Assembly (NCBI GenBank): GCA_937914815.1 | Contig: CALDMI010000300.1 | Coordinates: forward strand, 1-12,882 | Reading direction: 5' to 3' | Source of the DNA: an uncultured Clostridia bacterium | GTDB taxonomy: Bacteria; Bacillota; Clostridia; Oscillospirales; CAG-272 | Length of the DNA: 12,882 nucleotides | Part shown: in pieces, positions 5,051 to 11,781 of the stretch | How positions within the stretch are numbered: the first letter of the stretch is position 1 | Layout: the number at the start of each line of letters is the position of its first letter | The notes under the pieces: model-generated | Told to the model about the DNA's origin: nothing | Seen by the model: only the letters and a program-made list of their open reading frames with translations | Databases searched by the model: none | Position numbers and translations under genes: made by a program

Positions 5051-6484
5051 ATGAAACTCATCTACAATGTAAGCGACAGACCCGCACCTCACAAGGTCAT
5101 TGTCTTCGCCCTGCAGCAGCTCCTCGCCATCCTCGCCGCCACGATAGCCGTTCCGACGGCAATAGGGCACGGGATGTCACAGTCCGCTGCGCTCTTCGGC
5201 GCCGGCGTCGGTACCATAGTCTATCTTCTCTTCACAAAATTCAGGAGCCCTGTGTTCCTCGGCTCATCCTTTGCTTTCCTCGGCTCCATGGCGGCGGCGT
5301 TTGCCGGCGCGGCGACCCTCGCGCTTGGCTACCTCGGACTCATAATCGGCGCAGTGTTCGCCGGGCTCGTCTATGTTGTCATAGCTCTCCTTGTAAAGAA
5401 GTTCGGCTCCGGCTGGGTCGGTAAGCTCATGCCCGCCGTCGTAATCGGACCCACCGTCGCGATAATCGGTCTCTCGCTTGCAAAGAACGCGGTAGGCGAC
5501 CTCTTCCGCGGCAGCGTGCTTGTAAACAACACCCCGGTTGCAAACGAATATGTCGCTCTCATATGCGGTCTCGTGACCCTCTTTGTGACCGTCCTCTGCT
5601 CGGTATACGGTAAGCGTATATCAAAGACTCTCCAAATGATCCCCTTTATAGTCGGTATCGTAGCCGGCTACCTCGTCGCTACAATCTTCACGGTAATCGG
5701 AAATGTCGCGTCGATAGACGCCCTGAAGCTTATCAACTTCGGTATGTTTTCGTCTATGCAGTGGTACCCGGACTTCACCTTTGTCGAGGCATTCAAGGCT
5801 TTCGGCAATCTCTCCGAGGTCGGTATAGGCTCCTATATAGGCACAATAGCGGTTGCGTATGTTCCCGTCGCGCTCGTCGTCTTCGCAGAGCATATAGCAG
5901 ACCATAAGAATATCTCCTCCATAATAGAGAAGGACCTTCTCGAGGATCCCGGACTTGACCGTACCCTCCTCGGCGACGGTGTCGGCTCCATGGTCGGCGC
6001 GTTCTTCGGCGGCTGCCCGAATACAACATACGGTGAGTCGGTCGGTTGCGTCGCAATATCCGGAAACGCCTCTGTGGTAACGATCCTCACCACCGCGATA
6101 ATGGCGATAGTCGCCTCCTTCTTCGCCCCGTTCGTAACCTTCCTTGCTACTATCCCGTCATGCGTAATGGGCGGCGTCTGCGTCACCCTCTACGGCTTCA
6201 TCGCAGTCTCGGGTCTTAAAATGATACAGACCGTTGACCTCGGCGACAACAGAAACCTCTTCGTTGTCTCGGTAATCCTTATCGCCGGTGTCGGCGGCAT
6301 GGCACTGAACTTTGGTAAGGTCACTATCACATCGGTTGCCTGCGCGCTCATTCTCGGCATAATCACGAATGTCCTTGTAAACCTCGGAAAGCATGACGAC
6401 GCGGAGGCTCCCGCAGTCTCTGAGGAGACCGCAGAGACCGAAGCACCTGCAGAGGATAATGCAGAGGCTGACATAACAAAATAA
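5051..6484 (+). CDS. pyrP: Uracil permease (UraA/PyrP, NCS2 family)
   Basis: This inner-membrane nucleobase:cation symporter imports uracil. The 477-residue protein has about 14 membrane segments and clear NCS2 landmarks: RSPVFLGSSFAFLG near residue 75, FAEHIADHKN with E280, and GCPNTTYGESVG with E329. These two glutamates are 49 residues apart, matching the E241/E290 pair that binds uracil in E. coli UraA, and the TYGE motif distinguishes uracil from purine carriers. The C-terminus ends in an acidic alanine/glutamate tail of about 30 residues, similar in style to the YajC tail. ATG 5051 follows AAAGGAG by seven bases. The open frame upstream runs through the terminator and is leader. The PyrR attenuator in front independently supports a pyrimidine role. 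It is a single-gene unit closed by a terminator at 6504-6542. Confidence 0.95.
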   Translation: MKLIYNVSDRPAPHKVIVFALQQLLAILAATIAVPTAIGHGMSQSAALFGAGVGTIVYLLFTKFRSPVFLGSSFAFLGSMAAAFAGAATLALGYLGLIIGAVFAGLVYVVIALLVKKFGSGWVGKLMPAVVIGPTVAIIGLSLAKNAVGDLFRGSVLVNNTPVANEYVALICGLVTLFVTVLCSVYGKRISKTLQMIPFIVGIVAGYLVATIFTVIGNVASIDALKLINFGMFSSMQWYPDFTFVEAFKAFGNLSEVGIGSYIGTIAVAYVPVALVVFAEHIADHKNISSIIEKDLLEDPGLDRTLLGDGVGSMVGAFFGGCPNTTYGESVGCVAISGNASVVTILTTAIMAIVASFFAPFVTFLATIPSCVMGGVCVTLYGFIAVSGLKMIQTVDLGDNRNLFVVSVILIAGVGGMALNFGKVTITSVACALILGIITNVLVNLGKHDDAEAPAVSEETAETEAPAEDNAEADITK

Positions 6485-6503
6485 GTTAATATCTCATACT
6501 CGG

Positions 6504-6542
6504 GCGCCACGGCAGGGGGACAATTGCCGCGGCGCATTTTTT
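6504..6542 (+). terminator. Terminator of the uracil permease gene
   Basis: GCGCC-A-CGGCA (6504-6514) pairs with TGCCG-C-GGCGC (6525-6535), ten pairs with one A/C mismatch around a 10-base loop, followed by A and six T residues (6537-6542). It lies 20 bases after the permease stop. Confidence 0.9.
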
Positions 6543-6587
6543 GCGTCCTCCGGCTGAATGGCAAAATCGGAGAAAAAGTGTATCATG

Positions 6588-6637
6588 TATAAAGGGGGGT
6601 ATGCGCGGGCGAGGCAAAGAAAGCCCGCCGCCACCCC
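6588..6637 (+). promoter_or_regulatory. Possible -10 box and hairpin leader of the ZIP gene
   Basis: TATAAA (6588-6593) could be a -10 box, but no good -35 is seen 16-18 bases upstream. Just after it GCGGGC (6605-6610) pairs with GCCCGC (6623-6628) over a 12-base loop, and GGGGT (6596-6600) pairs with ACCCC (6633-6637) outside a symmetric 4/4 internal loop. There is no T-tract, so it is not a terminator. It may be a regulatory 5' leader. I do not recognise a known metal riboswitch. Confidence 0.35.
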
Positions 6638-6663
6638 GATAGTAAAAGCAAACGGAGCTTATA

Positions 6664-7437
6664 ATGGAAACCTTTTACGGTATAATGATACCTTTTCTCG
6701 GGACTTCCCTCGGCGCCGCGTGGGTGTTTCTCATGCGCCGCGGAATGGGAGCGCGGGTGGGGCACGCGCTCGTCGGCTTTGCCGCCGGGGTCATGGTCGC
6801 CGCATCGGTCTGGAGCCTCATAATCCCCGCGGTAGAGGAATCTCTGTGGATGGGCATGTGGTCGTTTGTCCCCGCCGCCACCGGCTTTCTCGCCGGGATT
6901 GCCTTTCTTCTGCTCCTTAACCGCCTGATACCGATTATAAATAAACGGGCGGAGGAGGACGGCGCCCGCCGCGGCATGGGACATACGTTCATGACCGTCC
7001 TCGCCGTCACCCTCCATAACATACCGGAGGGAATGGCAGTAGGAGCCGTGTACGCGGGCTACCTCGCCGGAGGAGGGGAGATAAGCGCGGCGGGCGCGCT
7101 CGCGCTCTCCGCCGGGATAGCGATACAGAATTTTCCGGAGGGGGCTATAGTCGCCATGCCGCTGCACGCCTCGGGAAAGAGCAGGGGGCGCGCGTTCCTC
7201 GGCGGCGTCCTCTCCGGCGCTGTCGAGCCGGTCGCCGCGGTGCTGACCCTGCTTCTCTCGTCGGTAATCATTCCCGCCCTCCCGTATCTTCTTGCCTTCG
7301 CCGCCGGAGCCATGCTCTATGTCGTCGTCAGGGAACTGATACCTGAGATGTACGGGGAGGATTACCCCGAGACCGGGACGGTCCTCTTCGCCGTCGGATT
7401 TACGCTCATGATGATACTTGATATAGTCTTTGCCTGA
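6664..7437 (+). CDS. ZIP family metal transporter
   Basis: ZIP proteins carry divalent metals such as zinc, iron or manganese into the cytoplasm. The 257-residue protein has about eight membrane segments, with both metal-site motifs: HNIPEG at residues 118-123 in the fourth segment and QNFPEG at residues 155-160 in the fifth. Q in place of H in the second motif is typical of the GufA branch rather than ZupT. The loop before the fourth segment is short and charged (NKRAEEDGARRG) rather than histidine-rich. ATG 6664 follows GGAG by six bases. The gene is alone, bounded by the permease terminator on the left and, on the right, by a region without a GC-rich terminator, so some read-through into the dehydrogenase is possible. 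The metal cannot be told from sequence. The family is secure. Confidence 0.92.
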   Translation: METFYGIMIPFLGTSLGAAWVFLMRRGMGARVGHALVGFAAGVMVAASVWSLIIPAVEESLWMGMWSFVPAATGFLAGIAFLLLLNRLIPIINKRAEEDGARRGMGHTFMTVLAVTLHNIPEGMAVGAVYAGYLAGGGEISAAGALALSAGIAIQNFPEGAIVAMPLHASGKSRGRAFLGGVLSGAVEPVAAVLTLLLSSVIIPALPYLLAFAAGAMLYVVVRELIPEMYGEDYPETGTVLFAVGFTLMMILDIVFA

Positions 7438-7458
7438 AAAATATCATATTTTCCGCGA

Positions 7459-7474
7459 TTTTTTTGCAAAAAAA
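7459..7474. repeat. T7-GC-A7 palindrome in the ZIP/dehydrogenase gap
   Basis: Seven T, GC and seven A form a perfect 16-bp palindrome beginning 21 bases after the ZIP stop. It has no GC stem, so it is a weak terminator at best. Its A-tract lies just upstream of the dehydrogenase -35 box and could bend DNA or act as an UP-like element, which is inference. Confidence 0.4.
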
Positions 7475-7477
7475 CAC

Positions 7478-7497
7478 GAGTTAGCTATTGCAAACTC
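7478..7497. promoter_or_regulatory. Operator copy 1 of the TTAGC/GCTAA palindrome
   Basis: GAGTTAGCTATTGCAAACTC matches its own reverse complement at eight of ten half-site positions and matches the other two copies at 7561 and 8578. It covers the -35 box (7488-7493) of the dehydrogenase promoter, a position where a bound protein would block RNA polymerase. Confidence 0.65.
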
Positions 7498-7516
7498 CGG
7501 GAGCGTATGATATAAT
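7488..7516 (+). promoter_or_regulatory. Promoter of the ketopantoate-reductase-like gene
   Basis: TTGCAA (7488-7493), a 17-base spacer and a perfect TATAAT (7511-7516) form a near-consensus promoter. The start of transcription would be near 7523, leaving a leader of about 80 bases with a hairpin and a second operator copy. Confidence 0.85.
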
Positions 7517-7524
7517 GACATGGT

Positions 7525-7550
7525 GAAAATCTGCCTCCGGGCAGATTTTC
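7525..7550 (+). promoter_or_regulatory. Perfect hairpin at the 5' end of the dehydrogenase transcript
   Basis: GAAAATCTGCC (7525-7535) pairs perfectly with GGCAGATTTTC (7540-7550) around the loop TCCG. It would form almost at the 5' end of the RNA and could protect it from decay. The stem ends in TTTTC followed by an A-run, so as a terminator it would be weak. It could also be a DNA-level protein site between the two operators. Confidence 0.6.
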
Positions 7551-7560
7551 AAAAATCCAT

Positions 7561-7580
7561 GAGTTATCATATGCTAACTC
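7561..7580. promoter_or_regulatory. Operator copy 2 of the TTAGC/GCTAA palindrome
   Basis: GAGTTATCATATGCTAACTC matches its reverse complement at nine of ten half-site positions. It lies in the transcribed leader, centre to centre 83 bases from copy 1, close to eight helical turns, and ends ten bases before the AAAAGG ribosome binding site. Confidence 0.65.
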
Positions 7581-7602
7581 CGAAAAACCGAAAAGGTTGT
7601 TT

Positions 7603-8529
7603 ATGAGAATACTGGTATTCGGCGCCGGGGTGCTCGGCTGTAACCTTGCAAGAAATCTTTACCGCGCAGGTAAGGATGTAAACCTGCTCGCGAGGGGCGA
7701 GTGGGCGGATAAAATAGAGAAGAACGGCTTACGGATAAAGGACAAGCTGCATATCGGCACCTCCGTCACGCGTATTCCGGTTGTCCGCGCGCTCTCGCCG
7801 GATGACGTGTACGACGCGATTTTTGTCGTGATAAGATATACGCAGATAGAGAGCGTTATTCCGACCCTCCGTGAGAACGGGACGAAAAATATAATCTTCG
7901 TCGGAAATAATGTCCGCGCCGCCGAGACCGCCGCCGCCCTCCCGGAAAAGCGCGTGATGTTCGCCTTCGCCTCCTCTGCGGGAGAGCGGACGGGAGAGCG
8001 GGTAGAGTCCGCGGATATGAAGAAAATGACAATAGGCGACATCGCGGGCGCGCCGTCGGGCGAAAATATAATAAGGGATATATTCGACGGGACAAAATAT
8101 AAGCTCACATATGAGCCGCGCATGGACGATTATCTTATCTGCCATGCGGCATTTGTCCTCCCCGCGGCGTTCGCCTGTTATAAGACAGGCGGAAATCTGA
8201 AACTCGTAAAGCGCGACACCGCGTATCTGAACAGCCTAATAGATGCCAATATAGAGGGCTACCGCGCGATAAAGGGCGCGGGTCGCGAGATACTCCCGAA
8301 GGAGGACAGTGAGTTCGAGGGTGAGAAGTACAGAAAGACCTGCCTCCGCTTCTTCAGGCTCATCTGCGCGACCGGGCTCGGCAAAATCCTTGTCGCAGAC
8401 CATGCAATGAACGCGACAGACGAAATGAGCGCCCTGAACCGGGATATAAAGAGCTTCTATGACGCAGAGGGGGCAGAGTACCCTACATGGCGCGCCCTCG
8501 AGAGCGGGGCGGCAAAGTACCTCGACTGA
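7603..8529 (+). CDS. Ketopantoate-reductase-like (ApbA/PanE fold) dehydrogenase
   Basis: A 308-residue NAD(P)-dependent dehydrogenase-like protein. The N-terminus MRILVFGAGVLGCNLA has the dinucleotide motif GAGVLG at residues 7-12, followed by the LLARG segment, FVVIRYTQ and FVGNN as in the ApbA/PanE family. The C-terminal helical domain does not match true ketopantoate reductase well. In place of the WRKLAVN segment that carries the catalytic lysine and asparagine of PanE it has DYLICHAAFVLPAAFA, and the late HTEID glutamate segment is not seen. The substrate is therefore probably not ketopantoate. ATG 7603 is chosen over the upstream TTG because AAAAGG precedes it by six bases and the fold starts there. 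The gene has its own promoter with two operator copies and ends at a terminator (8542-8567). It shares the operator motif with the ABC exporter downstream, which suggests a joint response. No function is assigned. Confidence 0.8.
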   Translation: MRILVFGAGVLGCNLARNLYRAGKDVNLLARGEWADKIEKNGLRIKDKLHIGTSVTRIPVVRALSPDDVYDAIFVVIRYTQIESVIPTLRENGTKNIIFVGNNVRAAETAAALPEKRVMFAFASSAGERTGERVESADMKKMTIGDIAGAPSGENIIRDIFDGTKYKLTYEPRMDDYLICHAAFVLPAAFACYKTGGNLKLVKRDTAYLNSLIDANIEGYRAIKGAGREILPKEDSEFEGEKYRKTCLRFFRLICATGLGKILVADHAMNATDEMSALNRDIKSFYDAEGAEYPTWRALESGAAKYLD

Positions 8530-8541
8530 CAGACAAAATAC

Positions 8542-8567
8542 AAAAGGGGAAAGCAATTTCCCTTTTT
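8542..8567 (+). terminator. Terminator of the dehydrogenase gene
   Basis: AAAAGGG-G-AAA (8542-8552) pairs with TTT-CCC-TTTT (8557-8566) with one bulged G and a GCAA loop. The 3' arm ends in five T residues (8563-8567). It lies 12 bases after the stop codon and before operator copy 3. Confidence 0.75.
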
Positions 8568-8577
8568 GAAGGGCATG

Positions 8578-8597
8578 GCGTTAGCACATGCTAACTC
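8578..8597. promoter_or_regulatory. Operator copy 3 of the palindrome, before the ABC operon
   Basis: GCGTTAGCACATGCTAACTC contains the perfect core GTTAGC-ACAT-GCTAAC and matches copies 1 and 2. It lies 54 bases before the ATPase start codon. A possible -10 box TATAAA (8618-8623) follows, with only a weak -35 candidate overlapping the right edge of the palindrome (around 8595-8600). Confidence 0.65.
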
Positions 8598-8651
8598 TTA
8601 CGCCCGCTAAAAAACGCTATAAAAAAATATCATATACAAACGGAGGAAAAA

Positions 8652-9353
8652 ATGGCAATCGTAGAATTTCAGAATGTGAGCCGCGTGTACACGAGCGGCG
8701 ACCACGAGCTCCGCGCGCTTGACGGCGTGGACCTCTCGCTCGACGAGGGGAAGTTCGTGGTGATACTCGGTCCGTCCGGCGCGGGGAAGAGCACTCTTCT
8801 TAACCTGCTCGGCGGTCTCGACAGCCCGACATCGGGAAAGATAGTAGTGTGCGGAAAGGATATTTCCACCCTCTCGAATAACGAGCTCGCGGATTACCGC
8901 GCGGAGACCGTCGGATTTGTATTCCAGTTCTATAACCTTATCCCGACGCTTACGGTGCATGAGAATGTCGCGCTTGTAAAGGAGATAACAAAAGAGCCGC
9001 TCTCGGCTACAAAAATGCTCTCCGAGGTCGGTCTTGCCGACCATGCGAAGAACTTCCCGTCAGAGCTCTCGGGAGGAGAGCAACAGCGCGTGTCGATAGC
9101 CCGCGCTCTTGCGAAAAATCCGAAAATTCTCCTCTGCGATGAGCCGACCGGCGCGCTCGACTCCGCGACCGGCGTCCTCGTTCTGAAGCTCCTGCTCAGA
9201 ATGGCGCGCGAGTACGGAAAAACGATAGTGATAGTCACGCATAACCAGAACATCGCGAAAATGGCTGATACCGTCATCCGCGTGAAGAACGGCAAGGTGA
9301 TGTCGGTAGAGGAGCAGGAGAGCCCCGCGTCCGCCGACGACATCGACTGGTAA
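8652..9353 (+). CDS. ABC transporter ATP-binding protein (MacB/LolD type)
   Basis: The 233-residue cytoplasmic ATPase powers the permease encoded next to it. All nucleotide-binding motifs are intact: Walker A GPSGAGKST (residues 40-48, K46), Q-loop VFQFYNLIPTLTVHENV, signature LSGGEQQR (139-146), Walker B ILLCDEPTGALD (D163, E164) and the switch histidine in VTHN (H197). The sequence GFVFQxxNLxPxLTVxENV and the short length are typical of the LolD/MacB/FtsE-like branch that pairs with FtsX-type permeases. The C-terminus is a short acidic extension. ATG 8652 follows GGAGG by five bases. The stop codon TAA runs into the next gene's ribosome binding site, so the two genes are coupled. Upstream lies operator copy 3. 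The substrate is unknown. Confidence 0.95.
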   Translation: MAIVEFQNVSRVYTSGDHELRALDGVDLSLDEGKFVVILGPSGAGKSTLLNLLGGLDSPTSGKIVVCGKDISTLSNNELADYRAETVGFVFQFYNLIPTLTVHENVALVKEITKEPLSATKMLSEVGLADHAKNFPSELSGGEQQRVSIARALAKNPKILLCDEPTGALDSATGVLVLKLLLRMAREYGKTIVIVTHNQNIAKMADTVIRVKNGKVMSVEEQESPASADDIDW

Positions 9354-9366
9354 AGGAGCTCGGTAT

Positions 9367-11646
9367 ATGCTGATAAGAAAAATGCTTCGCACGGCGTGGA
9401 GCTATAAAGCGCAGTTTATCTCAATGATTCTTATGGTCATGCTCGGCGTCGGGATGTTTCTCGGCTTCAATATGGAGTGGGCGAGCATAGAGCACAATAT
9501 GTTCTCATTCTTCGATGACTGCAATTTCGCCGATTACCGGCTTGTGAGCGAGAGCGGATATACCGATGACGACCTCGGGAAAATAAAGAATATCGACGGC
9601 GTCACCGCCGCCGCACGCATCCTCTCGGTCAATGTCGATGTAAAAGACAGCGGAGGGGACAGCGTCGCCCTCGCCGTGACCACAGACTTTTCGGTGTCGT
9701 CCTTCGTACTGATTGACGGTGATACATACGACGGCGAGAGCCCGGACGGAATATGGCTCTCCGACCGTTACGCCGCGGAAAATGATATAAATCTCGGCGA
9801 CAGCATAGCTTTTACCTACCGCGGAATTGAAATATCGGGTAATGTAGTCGGGCTTATAAAAGCCGCGGAGCAGATGATATGCGTCCGCGACAATACCCAG
9901 CTTATGCCGGATTTCAAGACCCACGGCTTCGCCTGTATCTCTCCCGCCCTCTATGAGAGCGCGGTGGGCTCCGGCTATTACCCGCAGATAAATGTTATCT
10001 CCGACCTTGATAAGGACACTTTCTCCGAGGAGGTCAACAGGGCTCTCGGAAAAACTACCGTAATCCTTACAAAGGAGGAGGACCTCGCATATTCGCAGGC
10101 AGAGGGAGAGGTAGACGAGGGGAAGGCAATGGGAAGTATACTCCCCGCGCTCTTCCTCCTGATAGGGCTCCTAACTATGGTCACCACCATGCACCGCCTG
10201 ACGGCTAAGGAGAAAACGCAGATAGGAACCTTGAAGGCGCTCGGCTTCCATGACAGCCGCATAATCCGCCATTACACCTCATTTGCGTTCTTTGTCGCCG
10301 TCGTCGGCACCGCGCTCGGCGTGGGAGTCGGCTACGCAGTTGCGTGGTTTATAATGAACCCGAACGGCATGATGGGGACCTACATGGACCTGCCGGAGTG
10401 GCGGCTCGTGCTCCCCGGCTTCTGCATTGCCGCGGTCGCGCTTATCATACTTCTTCTGACGCTTATAGGCTTCCTTTCGACAAGACAGATGCTCGCCGGC
10501 ACTGCTGCAGACGCCCTCCGTCCCTATACTCCGAAGAAGATGAAGCCCATGCTTATAGAGCGCACAAAGTTATTTCACCGTCTCCCGTTCGGGACGAGAT
10601 GGAACATGCGCGATATAGTCCGGCATAAGGCGCGCACGGCGATGAGCATGGTCGGAATAGTGGGGTGCACTATCCTTATCCTCGCCGCATTCGGTATGAA
10701 AGATACCATGAATGCGTTTCTCGATATGTACTATGACAACGGGCTGAATTATTCCTCGCGCATATTCCTCTCCGAGGGCGTGACGGATGAAGAGCGCCGG
10801 GAGGTCATAGAGAAATATGACGGAGACTGCGGCGGCTCGGTCAGCGTGCAGATAGAGGGAAAGACGGTGTCTCTTGACATCTATAACATCACCCATGATA
10901 AAATCCGTATAATGGATGAGAGCACAAAAAAGATTGATATAGGCGACGACGGCGCGTATATCTGTATGCGTCTTGCAGAGCAGTTCGGGCTCCGCGCGGG
11001 GGACACCGTAACGGTGAGCCCGTTCGGCACGGATGATACATACACCCTCCGCGTCGCCGGCATATTCCGGAGCGTGTCGGAGAATATCGTCGTCTCGGGG
11101 AAGTATGCCGGCTCTCTGAAAAGCCCCTATACGATTGACTCGGGTTATACCGATACGGAGAAAGGGGACATCGCGGCGTCCGGAGTTATCAAGTCCGTCC
11201 AGTCAAAGCAGATGATAATGGACTCCTTCGAGGGCTTCCTCTCCATTATGGATACCATGATTTATATGCTTGTCGGCGGTGCACTCCTCCTCGGTATAAT
11301 CGTTCTCTATAATCTCGGCGCGATGAGCTATACAGAGCGCTATCGCGAGATGGCGACGCTTAAAGTTGTCGGTTTTCGGGATAAAAAGATTGGCAGACTT
11401 CTTGCAGGGCAGAACCTCGCCCTTTCGATAGTCGGCATAATCATAGGAATACCGCTCGGCGCGCTGACGCTTTCGTATATGCTGAAAACTCTCGCGTCGG
11501 AGTATGAAATGAAAATGTCGATAGGCGCCGGGTCGTATATTCTGACAGTTCTTCTGACCGTCGGTATGTCCCTCCTCGTCAGCCTTATGGTGGCTCGCAA
11601 GAACCGGAAAATCGATATGGTAGAGGCACTGAAAGGGCAGGAGTAA
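9367..11646 (+). CDS. ABC transporter permease, two FtsX-like modules
   Basis: A 759-residue permease with an internal duplication. Each half has one membrane helix (about residues 14-36 and 425-446), an extracytoplasmic domain of roughly 170-220 residues, then three helices (about 258-280, 305-330, 345-372 and about 633-655, 685-708, 727-750). After the first helix of each triplet comes the FtsX-type coupling segment that contacts the ATPase: EKTQIGTLKALGFHDSRI near residue 285 and ERYREMATLKVVGFRDKKI near residue 661. This is the layout of MacB/DevC/LolC-related mechanotransmission permeases, usually involved in export of peptides, lipids or drugs or in envelope remodelling. It is not the ten-helix BceB type. 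SD AAAGGAG overlaps the ATPase stop codon and precedes ATG by eight bases. No membrane fusion partner is present in the window, as expected for a single-membrane cell. The substrate is unknown. Confidence 0.9.
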   Translation: MLIRKMLRTAWSYKAQFISMILMVMLGVGMFLGFNMEWASIEHNMFSFFDDCNFADYRLVSESGYTDDDLGKIKNIDGVTAAARILSVNVDVKDSGGDSVALAVTTDFSVSSFVLIDGDTYDGESPDGIWLSDRYAAENDINLGDSIAFTYRGIEISGNVVGLIKAAEQMICVRDNTQLMPDFKTHGFACISPALYESAVGSGYYPQINVISDLDKDTFSEEVNRALGKTTVILTKEEDLAYSQAEGEVDEGKAMGSILPALFLLIGLLTMVTTMHRLTAKEKTQIGTLKALGFHDSRIIRHYTSFAFFVAVVGTALGVGVGYAVAWFIMNPNGMMGTYMDLPEWRLVLPGFCIAAVALIILLLTLIGFLSTRQMLAGTAADALRPYTPKKMKPMLIERTKLFHRLPFGTRWNMRDIVRHKARTAMSMVGIVGCTILILAAFGMKDTMNAFLDMYYDNGLNYSSRIFLSEGVTDEERREVIEKYDGDCGGSVSVQIEGKTVSLDIYNITHDKIRIMDESTKKIDIGDDGAYICMRLAEQFGLRAGDTVTVSPFGTDDTYTLRVAGIFRSVSENIVVSGKYAGSLKSPYTIDSGYTDTEKGDIAASGVIKSVQSKQMIMDSFEGFLSIMDTMIYMLVGGALLLGIIVLYNLGAMSYTERYREMATLKVVGFRDKKIGRLLAGQNLALSIVGIIIGIPLGALTLSYMLKTLASEYEMKMSIGAGSYILTVLLTVGMSLLVSLMVARKNRKIDMVEALKGQE

Positions 11647-11660
11647 AACACTTCTTTTAT

Positions 11661-11685
11661 CCGCGCCGGAAAAGCTCCGGCGCGG
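11661..11685. repeat. 10-bp GC-rich hairpin after the ABC permease
   Basis: CCGCGCCGGA (11661-11670) pairs perfectly with TCCGGCGCGG (11676-11685) around AAAGC, 14 bases after the permease stop. No T-tract follows on the + strand, so if it ends transcription it does so without the usual U-run. A second short hairpin, CCGGA/TCCGG (11695-11699 with 11706-11710), follows. Confidence 0.6.
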
Positions 11686-11736
11686 CATCGCCCCCCGGAC
11701 ATTTCTCCGGTGCTATTCGATACATAAAAATCACAC

Positions 11737-11763
11737 AAAAAGGCGCGCCACATGGCGCGCCTT
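11737..11763 (-). terminator. Terminator of the uxuAB transcript, possibly bidirectional
   Basis: AAGGCGCGCCA (11740-11750) and TGGCGCGCCTT (11753-11763) form an 11-bp perfect stem. On the minus strand it ends in five T residues (11737-11741 on the plus strand) and lies 18 bases after the uxuB stop. On the + strand it is followed by a T-rich but interrupted stretch, so it may also stop transcription from the convergent ABC operon. Confidence 0.85.
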
Positions 11764-11781
11764 GACTTTATTTTTGATAGA

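Noticed and set aside
7525..7550. Intrinsic terminator just after the dehydrogenase promoter
   Set aside because: The stem is perfect, but only four T residues lie within it and an A-run follows, so it does not meet the pattern. It is listed as a leader hairpin instead.
7478..7580. DtxR/IdeR-type iron box for the TTAGC palindromes
   Set aside because: The known DtxR box has GTTAG and CTAAC one base apart, whereas here they are six bases apart, so a different regulator is more likely.
9367..11646. BceB-type bacitracin/lantibiotic resistance permease
   Set aside because: The protein shows two equal FtsX modules with two extracytoplasmic domains, not the ten-helix layout with a single large domain, and no two-component system lies beside it in the window.
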